A DNA stretch of 64,000 bases from Dendrocalamus latiflorus (lineage: Eukaryota; Streptophyta; Magnoliopsida; Poales; Poaceae), in assembly GCA_017311315.1 (NCBI GenBank), contig CM029609.1, positions 45,333,166 to 45,397,165 on the forward strand. The letters run 5' to 3'. Positions 1 through 11,282 of this stretch are shown piece after piece. A program made the translations under genes and the position numbers. Below the pieces are notes generated by a model. The model was not told the origin of the DNA. It made no database searches and saw only the letters and a program-made list of their open reading frames with translations. Each line of letters starts with the position of its first letter. The stretch's first letter is position 1.

Positions 1-1035
1 TAAGTATCTCAGAATAAGATAACAACTGTTACAGTGCTATTTCAGCCAAAACTCAAAACATTGAATATGACCATAGTAAAAATACAAAGAAATGTAGAAG
101 AGTACTAACTAAGAAATATGCAAATATTGCGTAGTGTGTGTTCTAAAAAAATGTACCATGATCAGTGATCTCGTGAGAGGTTTTGAACTATCGAATTCTT
201 ATCAATACCAACTGTTAATGAGAGTTATATAGTATGTATCTGTGGCTGAGATTTTCAGCTTAAATGAGCAATTCCATCTAACAGAACGGCTTTGGTGCTA
301 TCTACAAATCAATAGGTATCATAAGATTGGGAAGCCAGATCAAGTTCAGTTTAGATTTTCCTACGCTGCAGATAAACTCACAATGCAACTGTGCAATGTA
401 GATCACAGGTCCGTAAGCAACAAGTTTAGCAAAGATACCACGCTCGTTCGAATGGAGGATGAAATTAAGCATAATAAAGTATATATATACTTGTACGTTG
501 ATGCCCCAGGAACCAGGTCAAAACCGTCAAAGGACGTCGATGGCGATGGCAGGAACAACGGCGAGGCGAGCAACCACCACTGTCCTCCTGTCCTTGGTAG
601 GTAGGGCCGTCTGACGTTAAGGTTTGAGCTGTTTCTTTCATTCGTCTCCTTCCCTGTTTCCTTCCCCTGCATCTCTGTTCCCTACGCATACATACATTAT
701 ACATACCTACACTACATTAAAGCACGGCACATTCCAACTGCCGCCTTGTTTCGTTTCGTTCAGCACAGCTGTGTGCGCTGAGCTGTGCAAGCTCCCCTTT
801 AATTAGGAGGCTGTCAGTTCCAAGCTTCTGAGTCTGCAATCATAAAACCATTCCTGGGGTTTCTCTGTCCTCCCCTGACCTGCTCATCCATCATTCCCTT
901 TCTCCCTTTCCTTTCCTCTTGAGATCAATCAAGAGAAAAGGGAGAGAGAAGAACAAGGAGAAGGGAGGAGCAATCAACCGAGGAGCAGACCCTTGTCGTC
1001 CCCTGATCAGTTCTCCACCAGGCAGGCACCATAGC
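1..1035. other. 5' flank and leader of the RIN4/NOI gene
   Basis: No gene is supported here. Reading frames in this stretch lack family motifs and overlap low-complexity sequence. The last 180 bases are pyrimidine- then purine-rich, as in many plant leaders. Around 895-945 a C/T-rich run ending CTCTTGA is followed by TCAAGAG and a G/A-rich run, so the leader could fold into a hairpin of about 13 bp with one mismatch. Confidence 0.4.
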
Positions 1036-3160
1036 ATGGCTGTGAGTAACACATCTACATCTGCATCTTCTTCTTTCTTGTTTATGGCCTAATTCGACGC
1101 ATTGCCTGGGAGTTAGCTTGTGGGCATGTTACTGCCTGATCCTGTGATTTTTTCCCCTTCATTACAATGTGTGCCAATGATTGCTGCATTTGCATGCATG
1201 ATCCCTTTTTTTAATACCCTGTGGTGGTGTGTGTTATACAATTCCCCATGATCGCATTAGGATCATGACTGCTCCGACTCCCCATGTGCGATCAGCAAGT
1301 TGGCAACATGCATGCGTTGGGTGATGGTTAGGCAGGAGTTAGGCTCACGGATCTGAACATGCAACGCTCTGAGGGAGGGAAGCCTGAGGCGCCGCGCCGA
1401 ACCGGGAACTGAAGGCGACGGACGGGGACGGCGGCACATGGCATGATCCTCCGTGCTCGGTTTCGCCGGTCTCACTCCAGCTCAGCCGGGCTGTGCTCCT
1501 CTTTCATCTCTTCTCTGCTTGGCATGAGCAAAAGAATGCTTCAGAGAGAGAAAAAAGTGAGCTTTGCTTGCTATGAACGATTACTAGGCGTCAAGGCGGT
1601 CCATGCTGCAGATGAAAACGACTTGCGATGGTGCACTTGTCATGGTTGGTTGAGTGCATCTGGCAAGTGGATATTTGCGTTGCTTCGGTTCATTAGCCTT
1701 TAAGTTTCAGCAAAAGCAACATGCTGCACAATTAGAGTGTGTCACGGTTCAACTCCCACAAAATTAAGTTGAAAGATTCACATAAACAACCTTCCCAATC
1801 CATACAAAACATATTCAACCCGTAGTTGGTGGGAATTGCATTTTGTTTATTAGACGGAAAAATAAAGTGCCACACCACTAGATTATGCTACGGTTGGCTG
1901 GATGTCATGTTTACCTGTCTTGGTATTGAAGGACTGGTAGTTACAATTTGTGCGAGCCCGCGTACTCTAAACTTTGACCTACTGACAAAAATGTCTAGGT
2001 AAATAAAGATTAAATAAATTACATGGCGTAGATAGTAATACTAATGGTGAAATTACATCGCATTTTATAATTACCAGAGTTTCTTTTTACCGCGTTAAGC
2101 AATAGTGGATTAGTGGGTCGTAAAGATTGCTGCACTTACGTACGTGCAGGGATCACACGCCGTGGCTCCCAAGTTCGGGTCGTGGGACGCCGAGAACATC
2201 GGCTACACCGTCTTCTTCGAGAAGGTGCGCGAGAACAAGGGCGGCGCGCCCGTGCCGGCGGCGGCGCCCAAGGCGTTCGACGACTACAATTTCGACCCCT
2301 ACGAGCACTACGAGAACCTGAGCAGGAACGTGCCCTCGCGGCCGGCGAGCTCGCACGGCCACCGGGACGGGCACGCCTCGGCGCCGGCGCACCACCGCCC
2401 GCAGCACCACCCCGCGCAGGCGCAGCGCGGCAACGGGTACCTCTGGAGGAACGGGAGCAACGGCAGCAGCGCGGCGTCCGAGGCCAGCAGCCGCGGCAGC
2501 AAGTTCTCGCCGCCCAAGCCGTACCAGCCGCGGTACGGCAACAACAACTACCAGGCCCAACAAGGTGCCGGCGCCGGCGGCGGCGCGTACGCCGCCCCGG
2601 GCCCGAGGCACCATCACGCCGCGCCGAGGGTGGCCGTCTCTCCGCCGCGCTACGCCCCCCCGCCGGTAAGCGACCAAGCCGAGCCGACACGCGCGACCAC
2701 CTTTCGCGACGTGAGCTCTGACGTGTTTCCGCTTTGCATGCAGGCGCGTACCAAGGCGACGGCCGTGCCTAAGTTCGGCGTGTGGGACGAGCAGGACGCG
2801 GCGGCGGCGGCGCAGGGATTCACGGTGCAGTTCGACAAGGTGAAGCGGCACCGGGAGGTGGCGAGGGCCGCCGTGCCGGACGTGCCGCCCGAGCTGTCCC
2901 CGGAGCGGGTGACGCCGGCGCGGCGTCCCCGCAGGAAGGCCAAGAAATCCTTCCTATCGAAGGTACGTATACTCAATACTTTTTTTATCAATACTTTTTT
3001 GCTTTTTGAGAAGCGTATACTTAATGGAGTATTTTAATTAAGTTACTACTAATTACACCAATTACTGCAACAGTATTTGACGCTTCTTTGAGTTAATTTT
3101 TCTGCGTGCTTTGTTCATGTGCAGATGTACAGGTGCCTGTTCCCAGTGGTCAGGGAGTGA
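1036..3160 (+). CDS. RIN4-like NOI-domain protein
   Basis: I join four exons: 1036-1041, 2150-2665, 2744-2962 and 3125-3160. All junctions are GT-AG and in phase, giving 258 residues. The first exon encodes only Met-Ala before a GTGAGT donor. Residues about 9-34 carry an NOI domain (PKFGSWD, then YTVFFEKVR). Residues about 182-205 carry a second, looser one (VPKFGVWD, then FTVQFDKVK). Between them lies a disordered stretch rich in Gly, Ala, Pro, His, Asn and Ser; the C-terminus is basic and ends after a single Cys (YRCLFPVVRE). Known of the family: RIN4 and NOI proteins are plasma-membrane immune regulators modified or cut by bacterial effectors, with cleavage at PxFGxW motifs. Both NOI copies keep that core. 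Membrane attachment through the C-terminal Cys is inference. The family call is secure; the exact function is not. Confidence 0.9.
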
Positions 3161-3639
3161 CGCGGCAGCTGAATTATAATATGTTATTAATCCGACCTTA
3201 ATTACTACTTCTAGTTGATCGTATACATATTTTTCGACAGGAACTGTATTTGTATATAATTCGTTCGTTCTTTGTCCATTATATACTCCCGGCATAAATC
3301 AATCACGGCAAGGTTAAGGCCATGCTTGGAACAGCTTTTGGCTTTAGAAATTAAAAATCGTTTGAAATACGTTGGTTTTTTAAACACAGTTTTTCTCTCT
3401 TTTCCTCTTTTTCTTTATATTATCCTAGAGATATAATATTATTTTATATATATATATATATATTTAATTACATATTTACGAAAAAGCTAACAACAGTACA
3501 TATTTCAATAAAAAATCATATTACTTTTGAACAGACCGAAAATGGCGTATACATATTTTACGTGCATATTCTTGTGTATACTGTGTCAAAATTTATGAGG
3601 TTGATTTGGGACTCGGTGTTGCATGCATTGTCCTTTGCG
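3161..3639. other. 3' flank of the NOI gene, AT-rich
   Basis: AT-rich sequence after the NOI stop codon, with a (TA)n run near 3447-3465. I see no gene. It probably contains the 3' untranslated region and then the outer edge of the large inverted repeat that starts around 3640. Confidence 0.4.
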
Positions 3640-4379
3640 AGCTTCGGTCCTTTGGCAATATAGCGTATTTTGAATTCGTATTTATAAAAATAATAATATA
3701 TGCATAAAAATAACAAAAATAGTATTTCTGCCGTCCGGTCATCGAGCGGTAGTGCTCTAGAGCTGACATGTACACCACCAAAGCCCGACCACCATGCGAC
3801 AGGCGTTTGCAGCCCGGTCACCATGCGGCAGGTGGCCTGCTGCCTAGCCACTGGACAATAGGTAATTAAGATGGCTAATTAGACGGTTTAATTACCTACC
3901 TTAATCAGTATTTTATATATCATAATTATTTAAAATTTTAAATATAGAAAATGAGTTTAAAAATTATAGATTTTATGTGCAGTCTTGTAACATCCCAAAT
4001 TTCGGGTATTGAAAGATACGAAAATTTTAAAACTTTTCCATGCAATTTGCTGGCGTTCAAATTCTTTTTGAGTAATTATTTGAAATCTTTCTGAGTGAGG
4101 CATGCAAATTAGTAATTAAGGATAGTCTCGAAAAGAAATAAGATCATGTAAATAATAATAATAAAAAAATAACATTACAGATCATGAACCCAAATACTAA
4201 AATCTTGAAGTTAAATTAAAGATTTATAAAATGACATCGAGAAGAATATTAAAAACATATCTCTAAAAGGTTGAACTAGAAATCCCTCCTTTTAATTTAA
4301 TTAGCATACGAAACCCAAATTTGGTCATTCAAAATTTATAAATACACAATTCATAGCAAAAAATTAATTAAATCGAAGG

Positions 4380-5560
4380 GCTTCTCATTTTCTCTCATTC
4401 TTTTCAAACTTTCGTTTCAATTACATGTGGGCCCAATCCCCTTTTTCCCTCTTCTTCTTTTTCTTTTCTCTCCCCTCTCTTCTTTCCTCCCTTACTGCCG
4501 TGTGGCCCCAGTGCCCTGACCCTTCTCTCTTTGTTTTCTTCTTCACTCAACGCTGAAGCACTGTTTTTCTTTCCTCCCTTTTTCCATGGCTGAGTTTCCT
4601 CCACGTTGCCTCTCCCCTCTATTTTTCTCCCCTGCGCGAATCCGCCTGCCGTATCTCACGCCAGAGCTTCGCCCCGTCTTGTCTCCCTGCACCGAGCCCC
4701 GCGCCTTCACCCGCGGAGCCGCGCGCCCAGTTCTTGCCAGGTGGACCGACGCCACCGACCGGTCTCCCGCCACTGCCCCGCCCTGGCTCCATTCCCTGCG
4801 CGCGCACTCGCCTATAAGGGCACCAAGCTCACCCCTTCCTTGGCGCCTCCCATTTCCTCCTCTTTCCTTCCCCGCTCGCCCACCACCTGTTCGGCCGCCG
4901 CCTCGCGCCGCCCCGGCTGCTCCGGCAAACACCACGGCCGCCGGACTGCGTCACGGTGTGCGCCCGCTCCCCCTCCCCCTCCTCTCAAGCCTAATTGAAT
5001 TTTCGTGCCACCGAGCTCACGCAATGTCTCCTTCCCCGGAAACAACCGCCGCCGCCATTACCGTCGCCCACACCTCCTCGGAGCACCCCCGTCCGATTCC
5101 TCGCCTTGGGAGCTACTACTCGGCGTGCTGAAGCTCTCCCGACGGTTGGCTGACGTCCTCCCTCGCCGGAGTGACCCCTCCACGGGAGCCATCTAGCGCC
5201 GCCGCTCGTGCCCGCTGCCGACACCGCTCGGACATGCTTCGGCTCGGCCCAGAGCATGGTAAGTCTCCTCATGGCCCCTTTCAGCTTGTGTGCGCCCCGC
5301 CTTCTCCCTTCTCTCCTCTGGTCGCCGCCGCCCCTTTCCACACTCACCGCCAGCCGCTTCAATAGCCACCCGAGCCACCCCATTTTCCCCAGCTTGCACC
5401 ACCGCCCCCCTTGGCCTAAACACTCCCCTAGCAACCCGTTTTGCCAGCTACCCCCGCCTCTCCGGCCGCCGCCCTCCGCCGGCGACGCCAGCGCCGAGCG
5501 CCGGCCTCTTCCCCTGTTTTGCCCCAGCCGCAACTCTGTTTATTTTGAATTGATCCCCTC
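4380..5560. other. Pyrimidine- and GC-rich block inside the LTR-like element
   Basis: The block is rich in C and T, with runs of Pro, Ser, Arg and Ala codons in several frames on both strands. The open frames are explained by composition: no frame shows a known motif, and frames on opposite strands are equally long. It resembles the transcribed leader-like part of long plant LTRs. I do not call a gene. Confidence 0.5.
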
Positions 5561-5574
5561 ACCAAATCAAGAAG

Positions 5575-5650
5575 TGGCCGTTGCCCAATCGGTTAGCCCA
5601 GCCGAGTTACACACGTTAAAGCCTATAGGTCATGGGTTCGACTCCCATCC
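5575..5650 (+). other. tRNA-like sequence with pol III A and B boxes
   Basis: A perfect B box (GGTTCGACTCC) lies at 5635-5645 and an A-box-like TTGCCCAATCGG at 5581-5592. The T-arm can pair (ATGGG with CCCAT around the B-box loop). A clean acceptor stem and anticodon arm are not evident. I read it as a tRNA-derived remnant, such as the head of an old SINE, and not as a working tRNA gene. Confidence 0.45.
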
Positions 5651-8519
5651 TCTCTGTCTCCCACTCTTTTCATTCTTATTTTTGTGTTTTTGTTTTCTTT
5701 ACTCCATGTCAGTTAAGGAAAATTTAGGAGAACTAGAAATTAGTCCCTGGAAGTCAACATCTTTATTAGGGTGTAAATGGGATTATTAAAGATTTAAAAT
5801 TTGATTAATTACCATATATGAATAAATAATGAGCCATTATTACTTGTCTTAATCTAGTTATGAAGTAAAGGCACTCATAAGAGATGGATTTAAAACTTAA
5901 TTACTAATTGAAGGCATTGATTAGAAATACTGTGTAGATTTAGGCTCTCATGAAATAATGGTTTAGTAAATAGAGAGTATCCTTAATTATAATACATATT
6001 CATATATGCCCTAACATTTAGCATGCCATCGGTAAGTTGAATCTTAGCTATAGGTCTATTTGATAGCAATAGTGAAATGTAACCATAAAAGGCAAACCAG
6101 GCCATCACCCGGATGTACATATATACAGCCTTTTCTTTAAAACTTGCTTTGCATTAAATGCAACTGAAGATACATAAGTTGATAACAACCTTTAATCAAA
6201 AGGGTGTCTTTAAGTAGAAATGTCATGTTAAATATATAGGTGGCAGATATAATAAGGTAACCCTAAGGTCTATTCAATAAAATGAAATGTATACATTAGG
6301 TGAAGCGCCTATGCCCTGACTCTTAAAAGATAATGCGGATAAATGATATCCGATACCCTAACAAAAATCTCACATCTATCTATAGATCTAATCCGACTCA
6401 TGGAACTTCCTTGCTAAATGTAAATCAATTAAAAAGGAAGCCATTAAGCAAAAGGTCAAGCCTCGTTTTTTTCCCAATCGGCCAGGTCTGGCCACCTTCT
6501 TTTCCCAAAAGTAGATAGTTCCTGTAAGTACATCTTCGCCTTTGATCCCTCGTGTTTCTAATATTTTTCCTTACGGTAAAGCATTCAGACAAGTCGTCTT
6601 CCTGCTCAAACCCAGCTGCCGCTGTGCTTACAACACATTAACCTGAACCATCCTTCTATTCTCAAATCATAATAAATGCATGATTTAAATTAATTGAGTT
6701 CAGTTGGGTTTATTTGGGATTTATTTGGATCCTTTGAGTTATTTGTTTTTATTAAATTCAGTTGCTTAGCACGTAATTAGAAATTGGAGTCTGGAAGAAT
6801 CAAGGAGCAAGCGAGGCCGAGATCGAGGTGAAGATAAAGACCCGAACCTCAAGATCGACAAATGAGAAAGCTCTGAGTGAGCGCAAGACTGCGGCAAAAC
6901 CGCGCAAGGCGAGTCAATACTTTGATCATGTTGAACCTACATTTTCTGCAAATTACTTTGTTTTAAATTATCAAATCGCATCCTGTTACTTTATATGCAA
7001 ATACATGTTAATTTAATACTCTAGTTATATGCCCATTGTTTACCTTGAATAATATTACCCATCCTTTGGAATATTTGAATGTGTGAACCTTGTCACCCTA
7101 GCAAAATTATAATAGTAACATTTCAAAAATAAGTCCCTAATTATATGCTATGCTTAGTACTGCATAGATACTCAGGGGGTGCTGAAATGCCCCAAGCATC
7201 ATTGTCATTTTTAATCATGAGAAATTGGTTTGGACAGTCATGGTGGGAATGACTGGTATATATTTGGACATGATTATTTTATACTCCCAAAATCCCCAAC
7301 TTGCTTAAATATCTGGGTGGATTGGTTTGAGGGTGTGAGTGTGGTGCAGTGGATGCACAAAGTGGGTTAGTGATAGACCGCCCAGATACCACTAAGGACC
7401 GAATCTTGTCATGACCTCCTGTGTAAAACAGTACAACCACAAGTCTGTAAAATACAACTTGGCTAAGTAAATTTATCGAAATCCCCGGACTCATCTCACT
7501 GGTAGGGGATTGAAGGGGCTACGCTATGGCAAGGGGGCCTGAAGGGACACCAGTAGGGGGTGAAGTTTCCTAGCTGTCCTACGTTGCGGGAAGTAGAAGC
7601 CCGAGCTGCGTAGTGGCTGTGGGAAACATCCCGCGCATAGATGGGACCCACCGCAAGTGGGAGAAGCCCATAAGGTGAGATGACAAAAGGGACTAGATAC
7701 TTTAAAAATTCACTGTGAGGGTCTACTCAACCACATGTCTATGGAATCATGTGGGGCAACGAGTTGATCATCTCTTGTGGTGAAAGTGTACAAACTCTGC
7801 AGAGTCAAAACTATTCGAATAGCCATGCCCACGGTCAAGGGCGGACATGGGAACTTAACCAGATATAGTTCTATTTCAAAATATTTTATGAATGGGAATG
7901 GAAAAGGTGGAAGGGCAGTGGAAAGCCCTGATTTGAGTTGTCCTGGGTGTCGTCCCAGTGGTAATGTAAGCGGTTATAACGCTGAAATGTTAGCATATGG
8001 TGCGGATGCCATGAAACGGTGGATGGAATCTGGATCGCTATTATTATTGCATTTTCTTGAACATTATGCTTTTGTTCAAAACTGCTAGGTCTCAGGAAAT
8101 TTTATGTATTGTATTTCAAATAGTGGCATTTCTATTCCTACAAAATAAAATATGGAAAGAATAAGCAGGGTCGTGAGTAAAGGAAATAGATGTTGTAGTG
8201 TACACATAAAGGTATTGGTGGATTCATGTCGATCATAAATAAGAAATGATAGTGTGGGTTCTGGGAGAAATAAATTGGTGGAGTCTAGCTGAATAGATAG
8301 GCAAGATAGATGATTTAAAAAATTTTTGGAGATTTAAGGCTTGCACAGATAATTGTTGGATTACGACACTGAAAAATAAATTCTTGGGAGATGACAATAT
8401 TGGAATTAATAGATTCGGTTACTAGATGAGTCAATTGAATTTTTGGGAATTTGGAGGAGTAATACAAGTATTGGATTATAGTTCCTGATTAGTTATTTAC
8501 TTGGTGGGAGGGTACTAGT

Positions 8520-8700
8520 GGATCGTAGAATTAATCAATGATATTCTTGGTGGATATATAATGGTGAATCGTAGAATTGATCAATGATATTCTTGGTGGA
8601 TATATAATATTGAATCGTAGGCTTGATCAATGATATTCTTGGTGGATATATAATATTGAATCGTAGGCTTGATCAATGATATTCTTGGTGAATTTGAATC
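8520..8700 (+). repeat. 46-bp tandem repeat, nearly four copies
   Basis: The unit contains GAATCGTAG, TGATCAATGATATTCTTGG and TGGATATATAAT and recurs at a spacing of about 46 bp. The middle copies are nearly identical. It lies inside the 5.5-kb LTR-like element. Confidence 0.85.
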
Positions 8701-8739
8701 AATAATAAAAAGGATTGGATTGTTAGAAAATCTTGATGA

Positions 8740-9010
8740 GAATGTCCGGTGGATTAATTAAATGATGTCACTCGTTGTTTGGAGTCTTAGACAGCAACCA
8801 TTACAGAAAGAATATGATCGATGGATTGAATAGAGGATGACACATGCTGTTTGGAGTTTAGACAGCACTCAATATGGAAAGTATGTGTTCGGTGGATTAA
8901 GTCAATTATGGCGATCGCTGTTGGGAGTCTTAGACAGCAGCTAATAATGAGAGTGAATCTTTGGTGGATTAAGTCAATGATGTCAATCGCGGTGAGGAGT
9001 TTTTAGGTTG
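8740..9010 (+). repeat. Degenerate 70-80-bp repeats with GGAGTCTTAGACAGCA core
   Basis: Three clear and one partial copy of a module: GGTGGATTAA, then a TGATGTCA-like stretch, then TGTTTGGAGTCTTAGACAGCA. Copies have diverged by substitutions and small indels. They directly follow the 46-bp array. Confidence 0.65.
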
Positions 9011-9526
9011 CAAAAACAACAATATGATTTAATAACAGAAATGCTACTAAAAGCGATTTATGGCAAATAAGATAACCCGAGCCTCTCCTTTGACAAGCCA
9101 TGCATACTATTTAATTGCATTCTGTGTATTGGCTCGCGGAGCACGGGGTTGGAGTGCTCACTCTCGCTTTTGCGACAAAATTCAGAATCAGGAATCAAAT
9201 CACCTCGCCTCAGCAACAAGATTGGATAAGCTGGCAGAGAAGATGAAGATGTCAAGGTAGGTCGCGAACCTCCAGTTGGCTGCCTGTGGGCATGTCCTGA
9301 AGGTCCCACTTGTGTGCTTCGTTCTTCCGCTGCTGCAATTTAATGATTTCGGCCTCATCGGCCCATGAGTAAGTTTACTATTATATTTACGCTTCCGCAT
9401 GATATGTATTTTGATGTCCATAACTGTAACTGTGTGCACTATCTACTGATCCAGGGAATAGTGCAGCTAAACACAGTAGAATCCGGATTATAAAATCTGG
9501 GTACTACAAGTCTCTAGACATAACGT

Positions 9527-9976
9527 ACTTCATTGTGTATTTTTTTTAAAAAAATTTATCCACTCAGAATGTTCCTGAAAAATTCATATGATTATGATAT
9601 TTGTAGGAGTTATTATATATAGCAAACTAGTTTCTAAAATTATGAAATTTTATGTGCAGGCTCTTGACATAGTCAACCTAATTTTCTAATTTTTTTAGAA
9701 ATTTTATGTACTCTGAATTTGCCGCGTGCTCGTCGCAGAATCCCATTCTCACTAATTATGATTAAATTAACACGAATTAACATGGTAAATTTAGAACATA
9801 TAAAATTTCTAAAAATAACACAATTAGGTCTACTTGTCGGGAGTCTGCATATAAAATTTTGTAATTTTTGAAACTTGTTTGCTATATGTAACAACTCCTA
9901 CAAATATCATAAATTGTAAGAATTTTTTAGCAAGATTTATAGTGAATAAAATTATCAAACAATTACACAATGAAGT
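9527..9976. repeat. Centre of the fold-back: closely paired inverted arms
   Basis: The left arm from 9527 (ACTTCATTGTGTA) pairs with the right arm ending at 9976 (TACACAATGAAGT). Shared internal blocks include ATGATATTTGTAGGAGTT with its complement and ATTTTATGTGCAG/ATTTTATATGCAG. The unpaired centre is about 9716-9770. A transcript through it would form a long imperfect hairpin. Confidence 0.8.
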
Positions 9977-10299
9977 ATTTTTTTTGTTGGAAGATTGCGT
10001 ATAAAATATTGTAATTTTTTGATATCATCTGATATATTTAAAAATTCAAACAAATATAGCATATAAAATACTAAGACAGGTAAATTATATGCCGTCACGT
10101 GGCAGGGCGGCAGGCCACCTGTCACATGGTGGCCGGGCGGCAGGCTCCTGCTGCATGGTGACTGGGCTCCGGTAGTGTACGTATCTATTGCAGGGTGCGG
10201 AAGGGCCATTTTTATCATTCTTACGTGCATACGATTATTTTTGTAAATACGGGTTTAAAATACACTATATGTGTCAAAAATTTGCGAGCTTGCACCATC

Positions 10300-11064
10300 A
10301 ATCGGTAAGGGAGCTACACTATAGAACAGAAATTTGTTTGAAACACAGAAATTTTTTATATTTCTGAAAGAACAGAGTTGTTTTGAAATTCAGGTGGCCG
10401 TTCCAACACAAACAAGCTCTTCCAGTCGAAGACTTTTTCCGAGAGGACCACGAGTCAAAACTTTGACACACTGCCGAAACAAACAAGCTCTCACAGGCCG
10501 GCCTAAATGTTGGCTCCCATCATTAGCCATGCGGGTCCACTTCGTTCTACACATTATGCATACCAATTGGACCAACATGTTAGGCCAGGTCAAAAGGCAT
10601 CCAGAGGCTTATCACAAATATAAAAAAAAAACAGAGTTGTCCAAGTATGCAGCACATCAACTTTCTCACATTGCTCCTACTGTTTTCCCCTAAAATAACT
10701 TTCTGAAATCATCCCTAAAAGAAATTTTAACTAGAATTTACCATCAAAAGATAACAAATTACTGCTAGAAAATGGCTAGCTCCCCCAACAAAATGGCTGC
10801 AAGATGCATTGGCCATGGATGCCATAGCCCTGGTGCATGCTAAATGAAGCTCATGCAACCATGCAACCAACCAAGAGCTGTGGGAGATGCAAGAAGATTG
10901 CATGCAACATTCGCACACAAAAGCAATTTTAAAAAAAAAACCCGCAAACGTTCTCTTGTTTTTCGCTGCTAAAGCGCATGCCTACTTGCATGGAAGAAAC
11001 GACGTATTTGGTGAGGTAATATGAACAGTGCCTGTCGGATCAGTATAAACCTGAAAAATATAAA
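10300..11064. other. Intergenic, no gene recognised
   Basis: I see no coding signal. Two CAGAGTTGT copies with nearby A- or T-rich runs (10374 and 10631) suggest old repeat fragments. 10780-10900 is rich in GCATG and CATGCAAC words without clear structure. Confidence 0.3.
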
Positions 11065-11282
11065 GTGTATGTCTATACAATATTCGACTGTTTTTTAGGA
11101 CAAAAACAGTCAGATTGATCTGAAGCGTTAGATCTCCATCCAACGGATCCACCCATACAAGCCCCCCTCCAAAAAAATGACCCCTCAAAAAAAATGATCT
11201 AGGGCGTTGGATCTCCATTTAATGGCTCAAAATCTGACTGTTTTTGTCCTAAAAAATAGTCGAATGTTGTATAGACATTTCT
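11065..11282. mobile_element. Fold-back MITE, 218 bp, likely MULE-type
   Basis: The inverted arms of about 50 bp share TGTCTATACAA, ATTCGACT and TTTTTTAGGACAAAAACAG, with only a few mismatches. The element is flanked by AAATATAAA at 11056-11064 and 11283-11291, a perfect 9-bp duplication. Nine-bp duplications are typical of Mutator-like elements. The extreme ends match each other imperfectly. Confidence 0.8.

Larger units (their letters stand above)
3986..9508 (+). mobile_element. 5.5-kb LTR-like element (solo long LTR or non-autonomous retrotransposon) with 5-bp TSD
   Basis: It starts TGTAACATCCC and ends GGGTACTACA, so it has the TG..CA ends of an LTR. It is flanked by AGTCT at 3981-3985 and at 9509-9513, a perfect 5-bp target duplication. 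Removing it restores the left arm of the surrounding fold-back. I find no gag or pol frame and no second copy of its own ends inside, so it is either a solo LTR of a very long-LTR family or a large non-autonomous derivative. Inside are a C/T-rich GC-rich block (4380-5560), a tRNA-like segment (5575-5650), a strongly conserved-looking part around 7500-7860, and tandem repeats (8520-9010). Confidence 0.75.
3640..10300. repeat. Long fold-back (inverted-repeat) element, split by an LTR-like insertion
   Basis: The left arm, 3655-3985 continuing at 9514-9715, matches the reverse complement of the right arm, about 9770-10290. Shared landmarks in order are the ATACGCTATAT/ATACACTATAT block, the GC-rich stretch with repeated CACCATG and GGCAGG (3775-3840 versus 10090-10175), the AGTATTTTATAT block, and the ACTTCATTGTGTA block (9527 versus 9964-9976). 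With the 5.5-kb insertion removed, the element would be about 1.2 kb with arms near 500 bp around a short centre near 9716-9770. Such long inverted repeats are typical of fold-back or MULE-like elements. I could not fix the outer ends or a target duplication. Confidence 0.75.

Noticed and set aside
242..604. 120-residue frame upstream of the NOI gene
   Set aside because: It lacks motifs, mixes AT-rich and GC-rich composition, and has no fitting splice or promoter context.
2127..2851. Long overlapping frames on both strands across the NOI gene exons
   Set aside because: They are shadows of the GC-rich exons; only one frame carries the NOI motifs and in-phase splice sites.
5575..5650. Functional tRNA gene
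   Set aside because: A and B boxes are present, but no acceptor stem or anticodon arm can be formed convincingly.
4543..5789. Pro/Ser/Arg-rich frames of 130-193 residues
   Set aside because: They follow from C/T-rich repeat composition, are equally long on both strands, and lie inside an LTR-like element.
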